Shown: positions 10,301 to 18,531, counted from the stretch's first letter. The stretch: DNA of 64,000 nt from Fodinibius roseus (GCF_900129315.1 NZ_FQUS01000015.1:62001-126000), one strand, 5' to 3'. The notes: a model not told the origin generated them from the sequence alone. Made by a program: numbers and translations.

Positions 10301-10590
10301 TCCTTATTATCCCCCAGTGCCGCATAAGCGGTTTTTTCGGTATGTAGTTGCAGGTCAGCTTCTACCGCATTTTCATCAGGACCGTGACAGGCAAAGCATC
10401 GATCCGACAGAATGGGCTTTACGTCAAAATTGAAGTCTACTTTTTCGGGTATTTTATCTGTTTGCGGCAAATTTTTTTTATTGTCCGATTGGCAACCGAT
10501 CAAGGTCACGGCAAGAAGCAATATAATGCCTGTAACAAGAAAGGAATAAATGTCAGAAACACTCCTCTTATTTTCCTTGTGACACTTCAT
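7315..10590 (-). CDS. PSD1 / planctomycete cytochrome C (PSCyt1-DUF1549-LamG-DUF1553) lipoprotein
   Basis: A 1091-residue secreted lipoprotein. I place the start at 10590 because MKCHKENKRSVSDIY leads into a hydrophobic stretch and the lipobox TLIGC. The frame is open to 10779, but that extension runs into a repeat element. Domains in order: PSCyt1 with CFACHGPDEN, then DUF1549 (FVLSRMEEQG, RVTFDLTGLPPT, GERMAAEWLDVARYAD, a MECARCHDHKYDPL cytochrome-like motif), a LamG-like domain around residues 450-640, and DUF1553 (GLARWLVSPENPLTSRVIVNR). Such proteins are linked to envelope degradation of complex compounds in Planctomycetes and some Bacteroidota, but their reaction is unknown. Confidence 0.88.
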   Translation of the reverse strand: MKCHKENKRSVSDIYSFLVTGIILLLAVTLIGCQSDNKKNLPQTDKIPEKVDFNFDVKPILSDRCFACHGPDENAVEADLQLHTEKTAYAALGDNKDRYAIKPGSPRQSEMYKRISSDDPDFMMPPPESNLDLSEREIAILTRWIEQGAHYKRHWSFIPPEKPELPEVQDRSWPENPIDYFVLSRMEEQGMSPSPQATKEKLIRRVTFDLTGLPPTVEEVNRFVADRSENAYEKAVDRLLASNAYGERMAAEWLDVARYADTHGYQDDGPNHMWPWRDWVIEAFNKNMPFDQFTIWQIAGDLLPDATREQKLATGFNRVHMQNQEGGIVGEEYRVEYVVDRTNTTASAFLGMTMECARCHDHKYDPLSQKEYYEFSAFFNNVNEAGQIPNVGASGPTMLLPDSAAVQQIKYLDAEISKQEQKLRALEKEKQEEFTLWQKNQQSAGSFIPDNKDLVAHMHFDNVQDRSVDNSVEDTLNGSIEGDLKKVSGKLGDALEFNKGDYINMGDIANVERTDPFSFGFWINPADTAEEVPVLVKTGAIYIGYRGYDVSLNKNRISFRLIHGWPYNAVQVKTFEKLPRNQWSHVAITYDGSSKAEGVRIYVDGKQWKTQTLHDELFKDINITDNVEKYRTQDFLIGERKSFEKIEYKGLKLDDIKIYSRRLSRAEILALADNDELARIMAQSPELRSRYQKQLLFDHYLLQEDAEFNSYFSELNDLRTRKSQLTDTLPEVMVMRERIKPRKTYLLKRGIYSNRGEEVKPGVPNSITDFPDDLPKNRRGLARWLVSPENPLTSRVIVNRYWQNYFGKGIVDTPGDFGNQGSLPSHPELLDWLAVTFRESGWDVKAMQKQIVMSRTYRQSAVMTEEKLQKDPANKFLARGPRYRMTAEMIRDNALAASGLLVEKVGGPSVKPYQPEGLWKEKTSGRHLTEYIQDHGDSLYRRSLYTFWKRTSPPPFMTTFDTPSRSHTSVKRNQTSTPLQALFTLNDPQFVEASRLLAERMIKEGGDSLQSQISFAFKAATSRSPETKEIELLSELYRQELEAFRAQPQRGDTLVEVGEYPVGSGLDTTELAAKTIVASTILNLDETITKE

Positions 10591-10654
10591 TATTATGACC
10601 AGATTATCGGTGTATGTGTGAGGCCTTTCCCCTCCAAAAAATCCCCATTTTTTA

Positions 10655-10820
10655 TAGGCCTGTGCAAAACCGTTCTCCCTCCGATTTCCAGGAACAGGGC
10701 CTGATGAAAAAATTGGATCAGAACTTCTAACGTACCGCTGCAAAAGATGCTGAAGAACAGAGCTTGTCCCGGCTATCATCGGGGTTCAACAGGATATGGC
10801 AAGGTTTTTCAAAATCTTCC
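10655..10820 (+). repeat. MITE-like element, divergent copy
   Basis: Ends match the other family members: TAGGCCTGTGCAAAACCG at the left, GGTTTTTCAAAATCTTCC at the right. The interior is unlike the other copies and no target duplication is clear. The left end faces the start of the PSCyt1 gene 65 bp away. Confidence 0.45.
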
Positions 10821-11130
10821 AATATATTTTAAATATGTAAAATATATTTTGTTAAAAAAATTTTAATGCAAAAAAGAAGGGAGAAATATTGTCCGGGCTT
10901 TAAAGAAACCCAATACCGGGGTTAACCGAAATATTCATGTATGAATATGACATGATCTTTGCTCATGTTATGTTATTGAGTTTATTCAATGTGTGGTTTA
11001 GCTTACATCTGAGGAAAGAGCAAATTTCCTGGTGGATCATCCGGGGCGAGTTATTTCGAAGAGTACATACAGGAAAACGTTTGGCCAGTGTCGCCGGCGT
11101 AATCGGTTAATAAGCATTTGAGCGAAGTGA
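10821..11130. other. Non-coding gap with partial 3'-end motif
   Basis: About 310 bp without a gene. It starts very AT-rich (AATATATTTTAAATATG, a likely promoter area for the minus-strand PSCyt1 gene). A partial copy of the dispersed TTTCCTGG/CCGGGG motif lies at 11012-11063, downstream of gnd. Confidence 0.4.
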
Positions 11131-12564
11131 CTACTCCCGGCCTTTTTCCTGCCAGTCGGTGTGGAAGAAAGTACCCCCGGGCCGGTCCAGTCGTTCATAC
11201 TGGTGCGCCCCGAAATAATCGCGCTGCGCCTGGATGAGGTTAGCCGGCAGTCGTTTTGTTCGGAGACTGTCGTAATGAGAAAGTGCCGCTGCGGTTGCAG
11301 GCACCGGTATTCCTGTCTCTACGCCGAAACGAGCAGCTGATCGCCACCCCTCCTGAGCGGTATCCAGTATTTTCCTGAAAGCGGGCGCCAGCAGCAAGTG
11401 GGGCAGCCCCGGGTTCTCCCGATACGATGTGGCGATCGGCTGTAACAGTGCCGATCGTATGATACAACCGCCGCTCCAGGTATGGGCGACCTTCCCGAAC
11501 GGTATGTTCCAGCCGAACTCCTCATTGGCGGCTTTCAAGAGCCAGAATCCCTCCGCAAAAGCCACCAGCTGTCCCCCTAACAGCGCCTGCCGCAGCCTGG
11601 TAGTGTCGATTGCTTCCCGTTTTTCATCAGTGGCAGAGCGGAAGGCTTCGGAGGCCTGCCGGCGTAAATCCTTAAAACTGGAGATGCTTCGTGCAAAAAC
11701 CGATTCCGTGATCAGCGGCAGCGGGATGCCGAGTTCCAGGGCCGCAAGGGCGGTCCACCGCCCCGTCCCCTTCTGGCCCGCCCTGTCGAGGATGTGATCG
11801 AGAATAAGATTACCGTTTTCCTCTTCTGCATTAAAGATACGGGTGGTAATTTCAAGCAGGTAACTGTTTAATAATCCGCTGTCCCAGCTGTCGAAGGTAT
11901 CGGCGATGGCCTGATTCTCCATATGTAACCCATCGCGCATCAGCTGGTAACATTCGGCGATAAGCTGCATGATTGCGTATTCAATGCCGTTGTGGACCAT
12001 CTTTACAAAATGTCCCCCGCTTTCGGGACCCATCCACGCGCAGCAGGAACCTCCGTCCGGAGACAAAGCTGCGATGGACTCCAGGAACGGCTGTACTACC
12101 GGCCAGGCTTCCGCATCACCGCCCGGCATCAGTGAGGGACCGTGTCGTGCGCCTTCTTCCCCGCCGGATACGCCCATGCCTATGTAGCGGATATCTCGCT
12201 GTGAAAGCATTTCGAGGCGCCGGTTGGTATCGCTGTAGTGTGTATTGCCCCCGTCAATCAGGATATCCTTTTTATCGAGGAGGGGAATGAGCTGATCGAT
12301 AACCGTATCTACCGGGCGGCCTGCCTTCACCATGAGCAGTATTTTGCGCGGTCTCTCCAGCGAGGCCACAAATGAATCCACCTCATCGAAGGTCCGGATA
12401 GGGGTTCCGGCGGCTTCATCGGATGCAAAAGCAGCTGCAAGGTCTTCTTCGCCCGGAAGGTTGGGGTTGTAGGCCGATACCCCGAAGTCGTGGTCATTAA
12501 AGTTAAGGGCCAGATTTCGTCCCATCACCCCCAGTCCGTAAATGCCGATATCAGCTTTTTTCAT
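11131..12564 (-). CDS. gnd: 6-phosphogluconate dehydrogenase (decarboxylating)
   Basis: 477 residues, full length for the family. It converts 6-phosphogluconate and NADP+ to ribulose 5-phosphate and CO2 in the oxidative pentose phosphate pathway. Visible motifs are the N-terminal Rossmann loop YGLGVMGRNLALN, IDGGNTHYSDTNRR, GMGVSGGEEGARHGPSLMPGG, and the catalytic Lys/His block GGHFVKMVHNGIEYA. The helical C-terminal domain contains KGTGRWTALAALELG. The next gene upstream on the same strand is gluconate kinase, whose product is its substrate. They are separated by 400 bp with a strong palindrome, so the two may be co-regulated rather than in one tight operon. Confidence 0.97.
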   Translation of the reverse strand: MKKADIGIYGLGVMGRNLALNFNDHDFGVSAYNPNLPGEEDLAAAFASDEAAGTPIRTFDEVDSFVASLERPRKILLMVKAGRPVDTVIDQLIPLLDKKDILIDGGNTHYSDTNRRLEMLSQRDIRYIGMGVSGGEEGARHGPSLMPGGDAEAWPVVQPFLESIAALSPDGGSCCAWMGPESGGHFVKMVHNGIEYAIMQLIAECYQLMRDGLHMENQAIADTFDSWDSGLLNSYLLEITTRIFNAEEENGNLILDHILDRAGQKGTGRWTALAALELGIPLPLITESVFARSISSFKDLRRQASEAFRSATDEKREAIDTTRLRQALLGGQLVAFAEGFWLLKAANEEFGWNIPFGKVAHTWSGGCIIRSALLQPIATSYRENPGLPHLLLAPAFRKILDTAQEGWRSAARFGVETGIPVPATAAALSHYDSLRTKRLPANLIQAQRDYFGAHQYERLDRPGGTFFHTDWQEKGRE

Positions 12565-12964
12565 TAATCGGAATTGTTAAATAGCATGTTACGCGGTTAA
12601 CTGACCTGATGGCATGCGTAACGGGAGTCAACTCCCGTCAGCGGTCCCTGCCAAACCAATAGCTGCAGGTGGCATGAACACGAAAGATCTATTCGGAAAA
12701 CCAACCGCACAGCGAGTTGTTAATAAAAAACAGGAATATCAAAGTGTTACTCTTACTATTAGCTACCGAATCGACAGCAAAGATGCAAGGCTTTAAATGA
12801 GCTTGCAAGCGTATGTTAGCGGCCAATAGAGCGCAGGAAATATTCAGTTTGTACCCTGACCTAAAATGGTATCCTGTCAGAAAGAGGACAGGTGCCCGGT
12901 GCTACCTCGTGTTTTTGATGGTAAACAGGAAGCATTCTTTATAGTAAAACAGGGAGATTAACGG
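12565..12964. other. Regulatory gap between gntK and gnd
   Basis: 400 bp with no convincing gene. The only clear structure is the palindrome at 12621-12638. A 60-codon open frame on the plus strand looks non-coding. Confidence 0.4.
12621..12638. promoter_or_regulatory. 18-bp palindrome upstream of gnd, possible operator
   Basis: ACGGGAGTCAACTCCCGT has two perfect 8-bp arms around CA. It lies 57 bp upstream of the gnd start codon. Size and symmetry fit a dimeric regulator site, such as a gluconate-responsive repressor. It lacks a T-run, so a terminator is less likely. The regulator is not identifiable here. Confidence 0.4.
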
Positions 12965-13456
12965 TCAGTCCTCTTTCTTCGGCTGAAGCCGCGCAAGTAT
13001 ATCCGATACGATCTCTTCCGGCGGCGGCTCAATGGAAACCGTGATAGCATCGGAAGGCTCTTCGAGGGTCTCAAACTGGGATTTCAACAATTTTTCAGGC
13101 ATAAAATGGCCGGTCCTGTCGGCCATCCGTTCAGCGATTAGAGAAATGGGTCCTTTTAAATAAATAAATTGGGCGGCCTGTCTGGAAGTAAGAGTATCCC
13201 GATACTTTTTTTTGAGCGCCGAACAGGCCAGAACGGCTCCGCCCGAGGCATGCCAGCCGGCTATTTTCCGAGCCAGTGCCTCGAGCCAGGGACGACGGTC
13301 CCGGTCGCTAAGCGGTCGGCCCGATTCCATTTTTACAATATTTTCCTGCGGATGGAATTTATCGCCGTCATAAAAAGGGATCTCCAGCCGGCGCGCCAGT
13401 TTTTGTCCCACTACCGTTTTGCCGGCGCTCGAAACGCCCATAACAATGTAAACCAT
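12965..13456 (-). CDS. gntK: Gluconokinase, GntK family
   Basis: 163 residues, typical for the thermoresistant gluconokinase family, which phosphorylates gluconate to 6-phosphogluconate with ATP. The P-loop is GVSSAGKTVVGQ (residues 7-18). Family signatures follow: FYDGDKFHP, NIVKMESGRPLSDRDRRPWL, ACSALKKKYRDTL and GHFMPEKLLKSQFETLE. It begins 11 bp after the UPF0489 gene, so the two are probably cotranscribed. It supplies the substrate of Gnd encoded just downstream. Confidence 0.95.
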   Translation of the reverse strand: MVYIVMGVSSAGKTVVGQKLARRLEIPFYDGDKFHPQENIVKMESGRPLSDRDRRPWLEALARKIAGWHASGGAVLACSALKKKYRDTLTSRQAAQFIYLKGPISLIAERMADRTGHFMPEKLLKSQFETLEEPSDAITVSIEPPPEEIVSDILARLQPKKED

Positions 13457-13467
13457 GGATCTGTCGG

Positions 13468-14247
13468 TTAGCTGTTTTTCAGGTGTTTCCAGTTGTTTTG
13501 GCCATCAAAGAGTTGACTGTTCACCACCTTCAAAATGCTGCACGAGTTGGTGATCCCCCCGCAGTATGAGGGCTCCTGGGCGATCGTGAGCCCCTCCAGC
13601 CGGGGCAGCAGATAATCGAAAACCGGGCTTTGATAGTCAATTACGGCCTTGATTTCTGTCTCGGAGTAGGGTTCGAAGGTACCCGGATAAAAGACATTGC
13701 CTTTGCCGTGGATGAAATAATCGAGGTCGATATCCAGGAAGACATTGTGATCGTCGCGCCCGGTCAAAAATTCTTCAAACCGTTCGTATTCCCTGAATTC
13801 AAAAATCCGATGGCTATTGTCCTCCCGGTCGGTAAAGGTGTCGCGCAGGGGACCTGCTGAGTTTTTCAGCAGAACTATATCCCCGATCAGGTTCAGCCAG
13901 GCTGCGCAGAGAATGTGTCCGTCGTTGGTCTGATCAAACTGTGCCCACACATAGTTGGCGGTATCCGACAGGTTTGACAGGTCGAGCTTCTCCAGACCCC
14001 TCTTCTGGTGGTCCCCCGGCGGCGCCAGATCCCGATGCCAGTCAATCGTAACCAGGGTGGGCGCCGGCTGGCGGAGCCATCCCCGTTGCTGCAGCGCCTG
14101 TTTCCATTTCATCCAGAAAACAAAGGCGAAGCGATGCTCCATCATAATGGCCTTCTCAATTACGCGATTATGTCCCCCGGGATGGGCCACAATTTCCCGG
14201 AACGTCCCCGGCGGATCGCATTTGAAAGGTTCTGTATTATCGTACAT
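13468..14247 (-). CDS. UPF0489 (C5orf22-like, peptide-arginase-like) protein
   Basis: A 259-residue protein. The spacing of likely metal ligands resembles the UPF0489 / C5orf22 family, related to arginase-like hydrolases: VTIDWHRDLAPP near residue 95 and NVFLDIDLDYF near 195. The N-terminal AHPGGHNRVIEKAIMMEHRFAF would supply further ligands. No signal peptide or membrane segment is seen. It lies 11 bp before gntK and looks cotranscribed with it. Some arginase-fold relatives hydrolyse peptidyl arginine in RiPPs, but no RiPP precursor is visible nearby. Activity and role are unknown. Confidence 0.7.
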   Translation of the reverse strand: MYDNTEPFKCDPPGTFREIVAHPGGHNRVIEKAIMMEHRFAFVFWMKWKQALQQRGWLRQPAPTLVTIDWHRDLAPPGDHQKRGLEKLDLSNLSDTANYVWAQFDQTNDGHILCAAWLNLIGDIVLLKNSAGPLRDTFTDREDNSHRIFEFREYERFEEFLTGRDDHNVFLDIDLDYFIHGKGNVFYPGTFEPYSETEIKAVIDYQSPVFDYLLPRLEGLTIAQEPSYCGGITNSCSILKVVNSQLFDGQNNWKHLKNS

Positions 14248-14487
14248 AGGTACTTACGCGAATGTCTAATGGTTTGAACGGGCGACAGCTCCCTGTCGGG
14301 TCTCCCTTAAATTAGGAGAAACAGGGAGAATCTCAACCAAAGAGTTTGCAGTATGCTGTTATCCCCCCGGAAAATGATTCGGGCTACAGTACAGATATAA
14401 GTCAATAACCATCCATCCCATAACTTTTTGGTTCATGTGAGCCCATTCCGCTTCCTGTTTCATGTGTCGTACCGGGAAGGGATACAG

Positions 14488-14673
14488 ATGCCTCCCCGCT
14501 TAAACAGGCTGTATATTACCCGGTTCACGATGGACAACAGTGCCAGTGTCGGTTTCAACAGTTCACTTGAATTTAGATACGTCATTATTCCAGGCGGAGT
14601 TGCAGCTAAACACAAGCTGTCAAAAGATCAGGTACAGAAAATGTCGTACCAGGAGATTCAAAAGCTGTTCTGA
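14488..14673 (+). CDS. Small hypothetical protein (61 aa)
   Basis: An unrecognised small basic protein. I chose the ATG at 14488 because an AAGGGA Shine-Dalgarno-like stretch lies 8 bp before it. The frame is open further up to a GTG at 14428. The C-terminal part KHKLSKDQVQKMSYQEIQKLF is strongly helical and looks like real protein. A hairpin terminator follows at 14710. No signal peptide, membrane segment or known motif. Confidence 0.45.
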   Translation: MPPRLNRLYITRFTMDNSASVGFNSSLEFRYVIIPGGVAAKHKLSKDQVQKMSYQEIQKLF

Positions 14674-14709
14674 TCAGCGGCAAAAGCCGATTCAGTCTTC
14701 ACGTGTTAA

Positions 14710-14745
14710 AACAGGCTCCGGGCAGGAGACGGGGCCTGTTCTGTT
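14710..14745 (+). terminator. Rho-independent terminator
   Basis: Stem AACAGGCTCCG / CGGGGCCTGTT (11 pairs with one G-T) around a 9-nt loop, followed by CTGTTTT. It lies 37 bp after the small gene ending at 14673. Confidence 0.65.
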
Positions 14746-14823
14746 TTGAAAAGTATTACTAAAAGTTCACAAAGAAACTGTTTTGTCTTATCTTGCTGCA
14801 AACCAAAGTAAACTACGAGTACT

Positions 14824-15021
14824 GTGCTTGACTCCTACAAATTAGGTTCCATCAGTGTTGAAATAAGGGAAACCGACCATCCCAACAAACTAAAGGTGGT
14901 GTGCAACGACGGCAATTACCGCTCTGAATTTACCGTGCGAAAATACGAATATGAAAATTACAAGCGGCATATGAACCAGCGCATCAAGAATGCTTATGAC
15001 GAACAGTACGAGGAAGAGTAA
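14824..15021 (+). CDS. Small acidic hypothetical protein (65 aa)
   Basis: A 65-codon frame beginning with GTG. No ATG is available near the start. The product has alternating beta-like residues (SISVEIRET, KLKVVCNDGNYRSEFTV), then a charged helical tail (YENYKRHMNQRIKNAYDEQYEEE is the general pattern). It has no signal peptide or membrane helix. It lies between the terminator at 14745 and the convergent htpX gene. The family is not recognised. Confidence 0.5.
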   Translation: MLDSYKLGSISVEIRETDHPNKLKVVCNDGNYRSEFTVRKYEYENYKRHMNQRIKNAYDEQYEEE

Positions 15022-15120
15022 ATTTTTGCTTTTCTTTCCTCCTTCCAAAATTAATTAAGGGAGGCATAAAGAGGGGTTCCTCTGTATTGATGGCCATTCC
15101 ACTCGGAGCTGGAGCATGTT

Positions 15121-15978
15121 TCAGAAGGTGCCTGTCCGCCCCATCTCCATCAGTCGCTCTACCCGGTCTTCGGTATCTGGGTGCGTGGAAAAGAGGCTCA
15201 TCAGACGCTTGCCGCTGAAGGGATTTACCGGAAACATGTGGGAGGTGGATCGCATAGCTGATTCGGAAACGTTCATCGGTATCTGTTTCGCCGCTTTTTG
15301 GATACGCTGCAGCGCCGAAGCCAGCTGTTGCGGGTTGCCGGAGATCCGGGCTCCCTCGCGGTCGGCCTCATATTCACGGGTACGGCTGATGGCCGCCTTC
15401 AGCAACATGGCGGCAAGGGGAGCGGTAATCAGCACGATAAGGGTTACCAGGGGATTTCCCCGGTCCCGGTCGCCCATCGGAATAAAGTAAGCGAACTGGG
15501 CCAGCATGCTCAGGGCGCTTACGACTGTAGCTACGACGGTGGAGGTAAGAATATCGCGATTTTTGATATGGGCCAGCTCATGGGCGGCCACCCCGCGCAG
15601 TTCCTCCTCATCCAGCGTTTCCAGGATGCCCCGGGTAAAAGCCACGGCTGAATGTTCGGGATTACGTCCCGTCGCAAAGGCATTGGGCTGCTGCTGCGGG
15701 ATAATATACAGGGCAGGCATAGGAAGGTCTGCATTTCGGGCTAATTCTTCCATCATCCGGTATAGCCCGGGATGCGATTGCCGGTCCACGGGCTGTGCAT
15801 TGTACATCTTAAGCACCATCTTGTCGGACTTCCAGTAGCTGAAGAAATTCATGGCCGTGGCCACTACAAAGGCTATAACCATACCCGAGGTACCGGCCAC
15901 CAAGTGTCCCACAAACATGACCAAAACCGCAACCAGGGTCATCAGGAATACCGTGCGCAAACCATTACTGTTCATCAT
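15121..15978 (-). CDS. htpX: M48 family zinc metalloprotease HtpX
   Basis: 285 residues, the normal size for HtpX, an inner-membrane protease that degrades misfolded membrane proteins under stress. Two N-terminal membrane segments (residues about 6-40) precede the catalytic HELAH motif in RGVAAHELAHIKNRD. A second pair of hydrophobic segments follows (VVATVVSALSMLAQ and LIVLITAPLAAMLL). The third zinc ligand is the Glu in SRTREYEADREGA. Monocistronic. Divergent from the decarboxylase gene across 400 bp. Confidence 0.95.
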   Translation of the reverse strand: MMNSNGLRTVFLMTLVAVLVMFVGHLVAGTSGMVIAFVVATAMNFFSYWKSDKMVLKMYNAQPVDRQSHPGLYRMMEELARNADLPMPALYIIPQQQPNAFATGRNPEHSAVAFTRGILETLDEEELRGVAAHELAHIKNRDILTSTVVATVVSALSMLAQFAYFIPMGDRDRGNPLVTLIVLITAPLAAMLLKAAISRTREYEADREGARISGNPQQLASALQRIQKAAKQIPMNVSESAMRSTSHMFPVNPFSGKRLMSLFSTHPDTEDRVERLMEMGRTGTF

Positions 15979-16377
15979 TGAATTCCATTAACTTGTTTTT
16001 AATTATATCACTACGAATTTTAATCATTTACCCCTACGTTTAGACTTGAGTAACAGGGTCGAACCCTTATTAAGTTATCGCAGGGTGTTACCTCAAGCGT
16101 ATAGGTATACTTTAAATAAAAGTACTCTTACTGCCATAAACAGGCTTAACATTATTTTCATTCTTTGAATGTAAGAGAGAGAACAATTATAGTTTAAGTA
16201 CCATTGCTGTCTCTCTTTCACTTCTACAAGCTTTTGCGATATTGTCCGTCCCGAGAGCTCGCGCTGCGGTCAGACGGATTAAGTCACTTGTCGGATGGCA
16301 AAGCCAGCCATTCGATCATTTTTTCAAAGCTTCTTTATAAAACGCAGCATGTTGAGGTTAAGTATTTGCTAAATGAT
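15979..16377. other. Divergent gap with nested inverted repeat
   Basis: About 400 bp between htpX and the decarboxylase gene. At 16045-16097, CTTGAGTAACA pairs with TGTTACCTCAAG (one bulge) around an inner hairpin AGGGTCGAACCCT. The area from 16204 on is open in frame with the decarboxylase but has no protein-like character. Confidence 0.4.
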
Positions 16378-17826
16378 ATGAAAACACAGATTAAAGAACT
16401 CGAACGCCGGGCCCGGAAACTTGAGCTGGACGCCGGCGACCGAACGGAACTGATTGATAAAGCCAAAGCCTATAGTGAGCGTTTCCTGGAGGATCTTCCG
16501 GAAAAACCGGCCCATGTTGAGGCTGAAAACAGAGGCAGGGGCGTTTACAAACTGCTCTTTGGCGAGGACCCCAGGCCGTTCCCGCAGCTGCTTGAGCTGC
16601 TGGATTCCGAAGTGGACCGGCCGGGACTTAATCCCGCTTCGGGCAGACATGCCGGCTATATACCCGGCGGCGGGGTGTATCCCTCGGCTGTGGCCGATTT
16701 TCTGGCGGCCGTTACCAACCGGTATGCGGGGATGTTTTTTACCTCGCCCGGGGCGGTACGGATTGAAAACATGTGCATCCGGTGGATGTGCAACCTGGTC
16801 GGCTATCCCGGGGACGCGGCCGGAAACCTTACCTCCGGTGGATCCATTGCCAATCTGATCGGCATGGTTGCGGCGCGCGATGATTCCGGGATAAGGTCCC
16901 GGGATTTCGAACGGGCTGTTATCTACACCACGCACCAGGTGCATCACTGTGTTATCAAAGCGATTAAATTTGCGGGACTCCGGGAAGCCACTATTCGTGA
17001 AATTGAGATGGACGATCGCTACCGGATGAATGCCCGGTCGCTGCGAGAGCATATTGAAGCGGATAAGCGGGAGGGACGCATTCCACTGATGGTTTTTGCC
17101 TCGGCCGGCACCACGGACCTGGGAGCGGTGGATCCGCTCGATGATATTGCCGACATTGCCCGGAAGCATGCTCTCTGGTTTCATGTGGATGCAGCCTATG
17201 GCGGCTTTTTCCTGCTGACCGATCACGGCAGAGAAGTGATGCGGGGAATCAGCCGGTCGGACTCTGTGACGATTGATCCCCACAAAGGCCTGTTTCTGCC
17301 GTATGGCCTGGGAGCGGTGCTGGTCAAGGAAGGCGAGAAGCTCTACGCATCGCAACATATGTCTGCCAATTATTTGCAGGATACGCTTAAAGCCACGGAA
17401 GAGTATTCGCCTGCTGATCTATCCCCGGAACTTTCCAAACATTTTCGCGGCCTGCGGATGTGGCTTCCGCTCCAGCTTCTGGGGATTGCGCCGTTCCGGG
17501 CGGCCCTCGAAGAAAAGTTGCTGCTCACCCGGTACTGTTATAAAGAACTCCGAAAAATAGCGGGTATTGAGGTGGGACCGGAACCGGAGTTGTCGATCCT
17601 GTTTTTTCGATATATTCCAGACTCGGGGGACCCCAATGATTTTAATAAAAAGCTCGTGGATTATATCCACCGCGACGGACGAATATTCCTCTCTTCTACC
17701 CACATCGATGAAACAATTTATGTGCGCATGGCACTGCTTAATTTCCGCACTCACCTTGAAGAGGTCGAACTGATGCTGGATATCATCAGGGAAGCAATCT
17801 GTCATGTTAAGAAGGCTTCCTCATGA
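16378..17826 (+). CDS. Group II PLP-dependent decarboxylase (aromatic amino acid / glutamate type)
   Basis: 482 residues from the ATG at 16378. The frame extends to 16204, but the extra 58 codons lack family similarity. The PLP lysine is in DPHKGLF, preceded by the Asp-Ala motif FHVDAAYGGFF. N-terminal features (ASGRHAGYIPGGGVYPSAVADF, GNLTSGGSIANLIGM, TTHQVHHCVIKA) match group II decarboxylases such as aromatic-L-amino-acid and tyrosine decarboxylases. It removes CO2 from an amino acid to make an amine; the substrate is not resolved. The gene ends near the convergent TetR regulator, which might or might not control it. Confidence 0.88.
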   Translation: MKTQIKELERRARKLELDAGDRTELIDKAKAYSERFLEDLPEKPAHVEAENRGRGVYKLLFGEDPRPFPQLLELLDSEVDRPGLNPASGRHAGYIPGGGVYPSAVADFLAAVTNRYAGMFFTSPGAVRIENMCIRWMCNLVGYPGDAAGNLTSGGSIANLIGMVAARDDSGIRSRDFERAVIYTTHQVHHCVIKAIKFAGLREATIREIEMDDRYRMNARSLREHIEADKREGRIPLMVFASAGTTDLGAVDPLDDIADIARKHALWFHVDAAYGGFFLLTDHGREVMRGISRSDSVTIDPHKGLFLPYGLGAVLVKEGEKLYASQHMSANYLQDTLKATEEYSPADLSPELSKHFRGLRMWLPLQLLGIAPFRAALEEKLLLTRYCYKELRKIAGIEVGPEPELSILFFRYIPDSGDPNDFNKKLVDYIHRDGRIFLSSTHIDETIYVRMALLNFRTHLEEVELMLDIIREAICHVKKASS

Positions 17827-17921
17827 ATATAAGCTTCGAGTGGGCTTTTTTATTGATTGCATCTTTTTCACCAAAAAAAGGTGCTGTTCCGGAATGGCGT
17901 AACATATTCCCCTGGAATCTC

Positions 17922-18524
17922 CTAAGCCGTCAGCCAGTTTAAAATCGTATCGAGTATGATACCCTGACGGTTGGCCACAAGCTCCCTGTCGTCGCCATCG
18001 GTCAATACCGCCCGGTTGATCGGCGCTGACAGGGACGGATAATAACACAGCGAAAAAATATTCAGCAGCAGCTGATTCGGATCTACCGAGGTGATGGTGT
18101 AGCTTGCGGACGCTTCTGCTATCTGCTCGGCAAATGCGGCCTTCTCCAGGGAGACCTCTTCCTCGATGAGAGGCAGCAGCCAGTCGGCGTTCCGGTTGCT
18201 TTCGGTGAGCACAAACCCCAAAACCCCCGGATCGTTTTTGGCCTTATCGAGACAAACAGAAATCAGCTGCTCTATTTTCTTGAAGAGGGGAATATCTTTG
18301 TCCAGCAACTCCGTCAATCCGCTGAACATCTCTTCAACGGACTGCCGGAACACGTGCTCGAATAATTGCTGTTTGGTATTAAAGTAATAATGAATCATCG
18401 CCTTGGTGACTCCGATCCCGTCTGCTATTCTCTGCAGCCGGGCTCCTTCGTAGCCATGAGCTATAAATTCTGACCGGGCCGCCTGCGCGATCTCGGAGCG
18501 AGTATCGATCTTATTCTCTGCCAT
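17922..18524 (-). CDS. TetR/AcrR family transcriptional regulator
   Basis: 200 residues. The N-terminal helix-turn-helix is clear: IAQAARSEFIAHGYEGARLQRIADGIGVTK, then IHYYFNTKQQLFEHV (residues about 10-56). The C-terminal ligand-binding part is divergent, as usual. Its own upstream region holds two palindromic sites with a shared GGTTAGTT, suggesting autoregulation and possibly control of the divergent phosphatase gene at 18714. Confidence 0.92.
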   Translation of the reverse strand: MAENKIDTRSEIAQAARSEFIAHGYEGARLQRIADGIGVTKAMIHYYFNTKQQLFEHVFRQSVEEMFSGLTELLDKDIPLFKKIEQLISVCLDKAKNDPGVLGFVLTESNRNADWLLPLIEEEVSLEKAAFAEQIAEASASYTITSVDPNQLLLNIFSLCYYPSLSAPINRAVLTDGDDRELVANRQGIILDTILNWLTA

Positions 18525-18531
18525 AAAGTGA

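Noticed and set aside
10591-10779. Upstream extension of the PSCyt1 gene
   Set aside because: It runs into a MITE-like element and would place the lipoprotein signal internally.
16204-16377. 58-codon N-terminal extension of the decarboxylase
   Set aside because: No similarity to the family; the ATG at 16378 gives the usual length.
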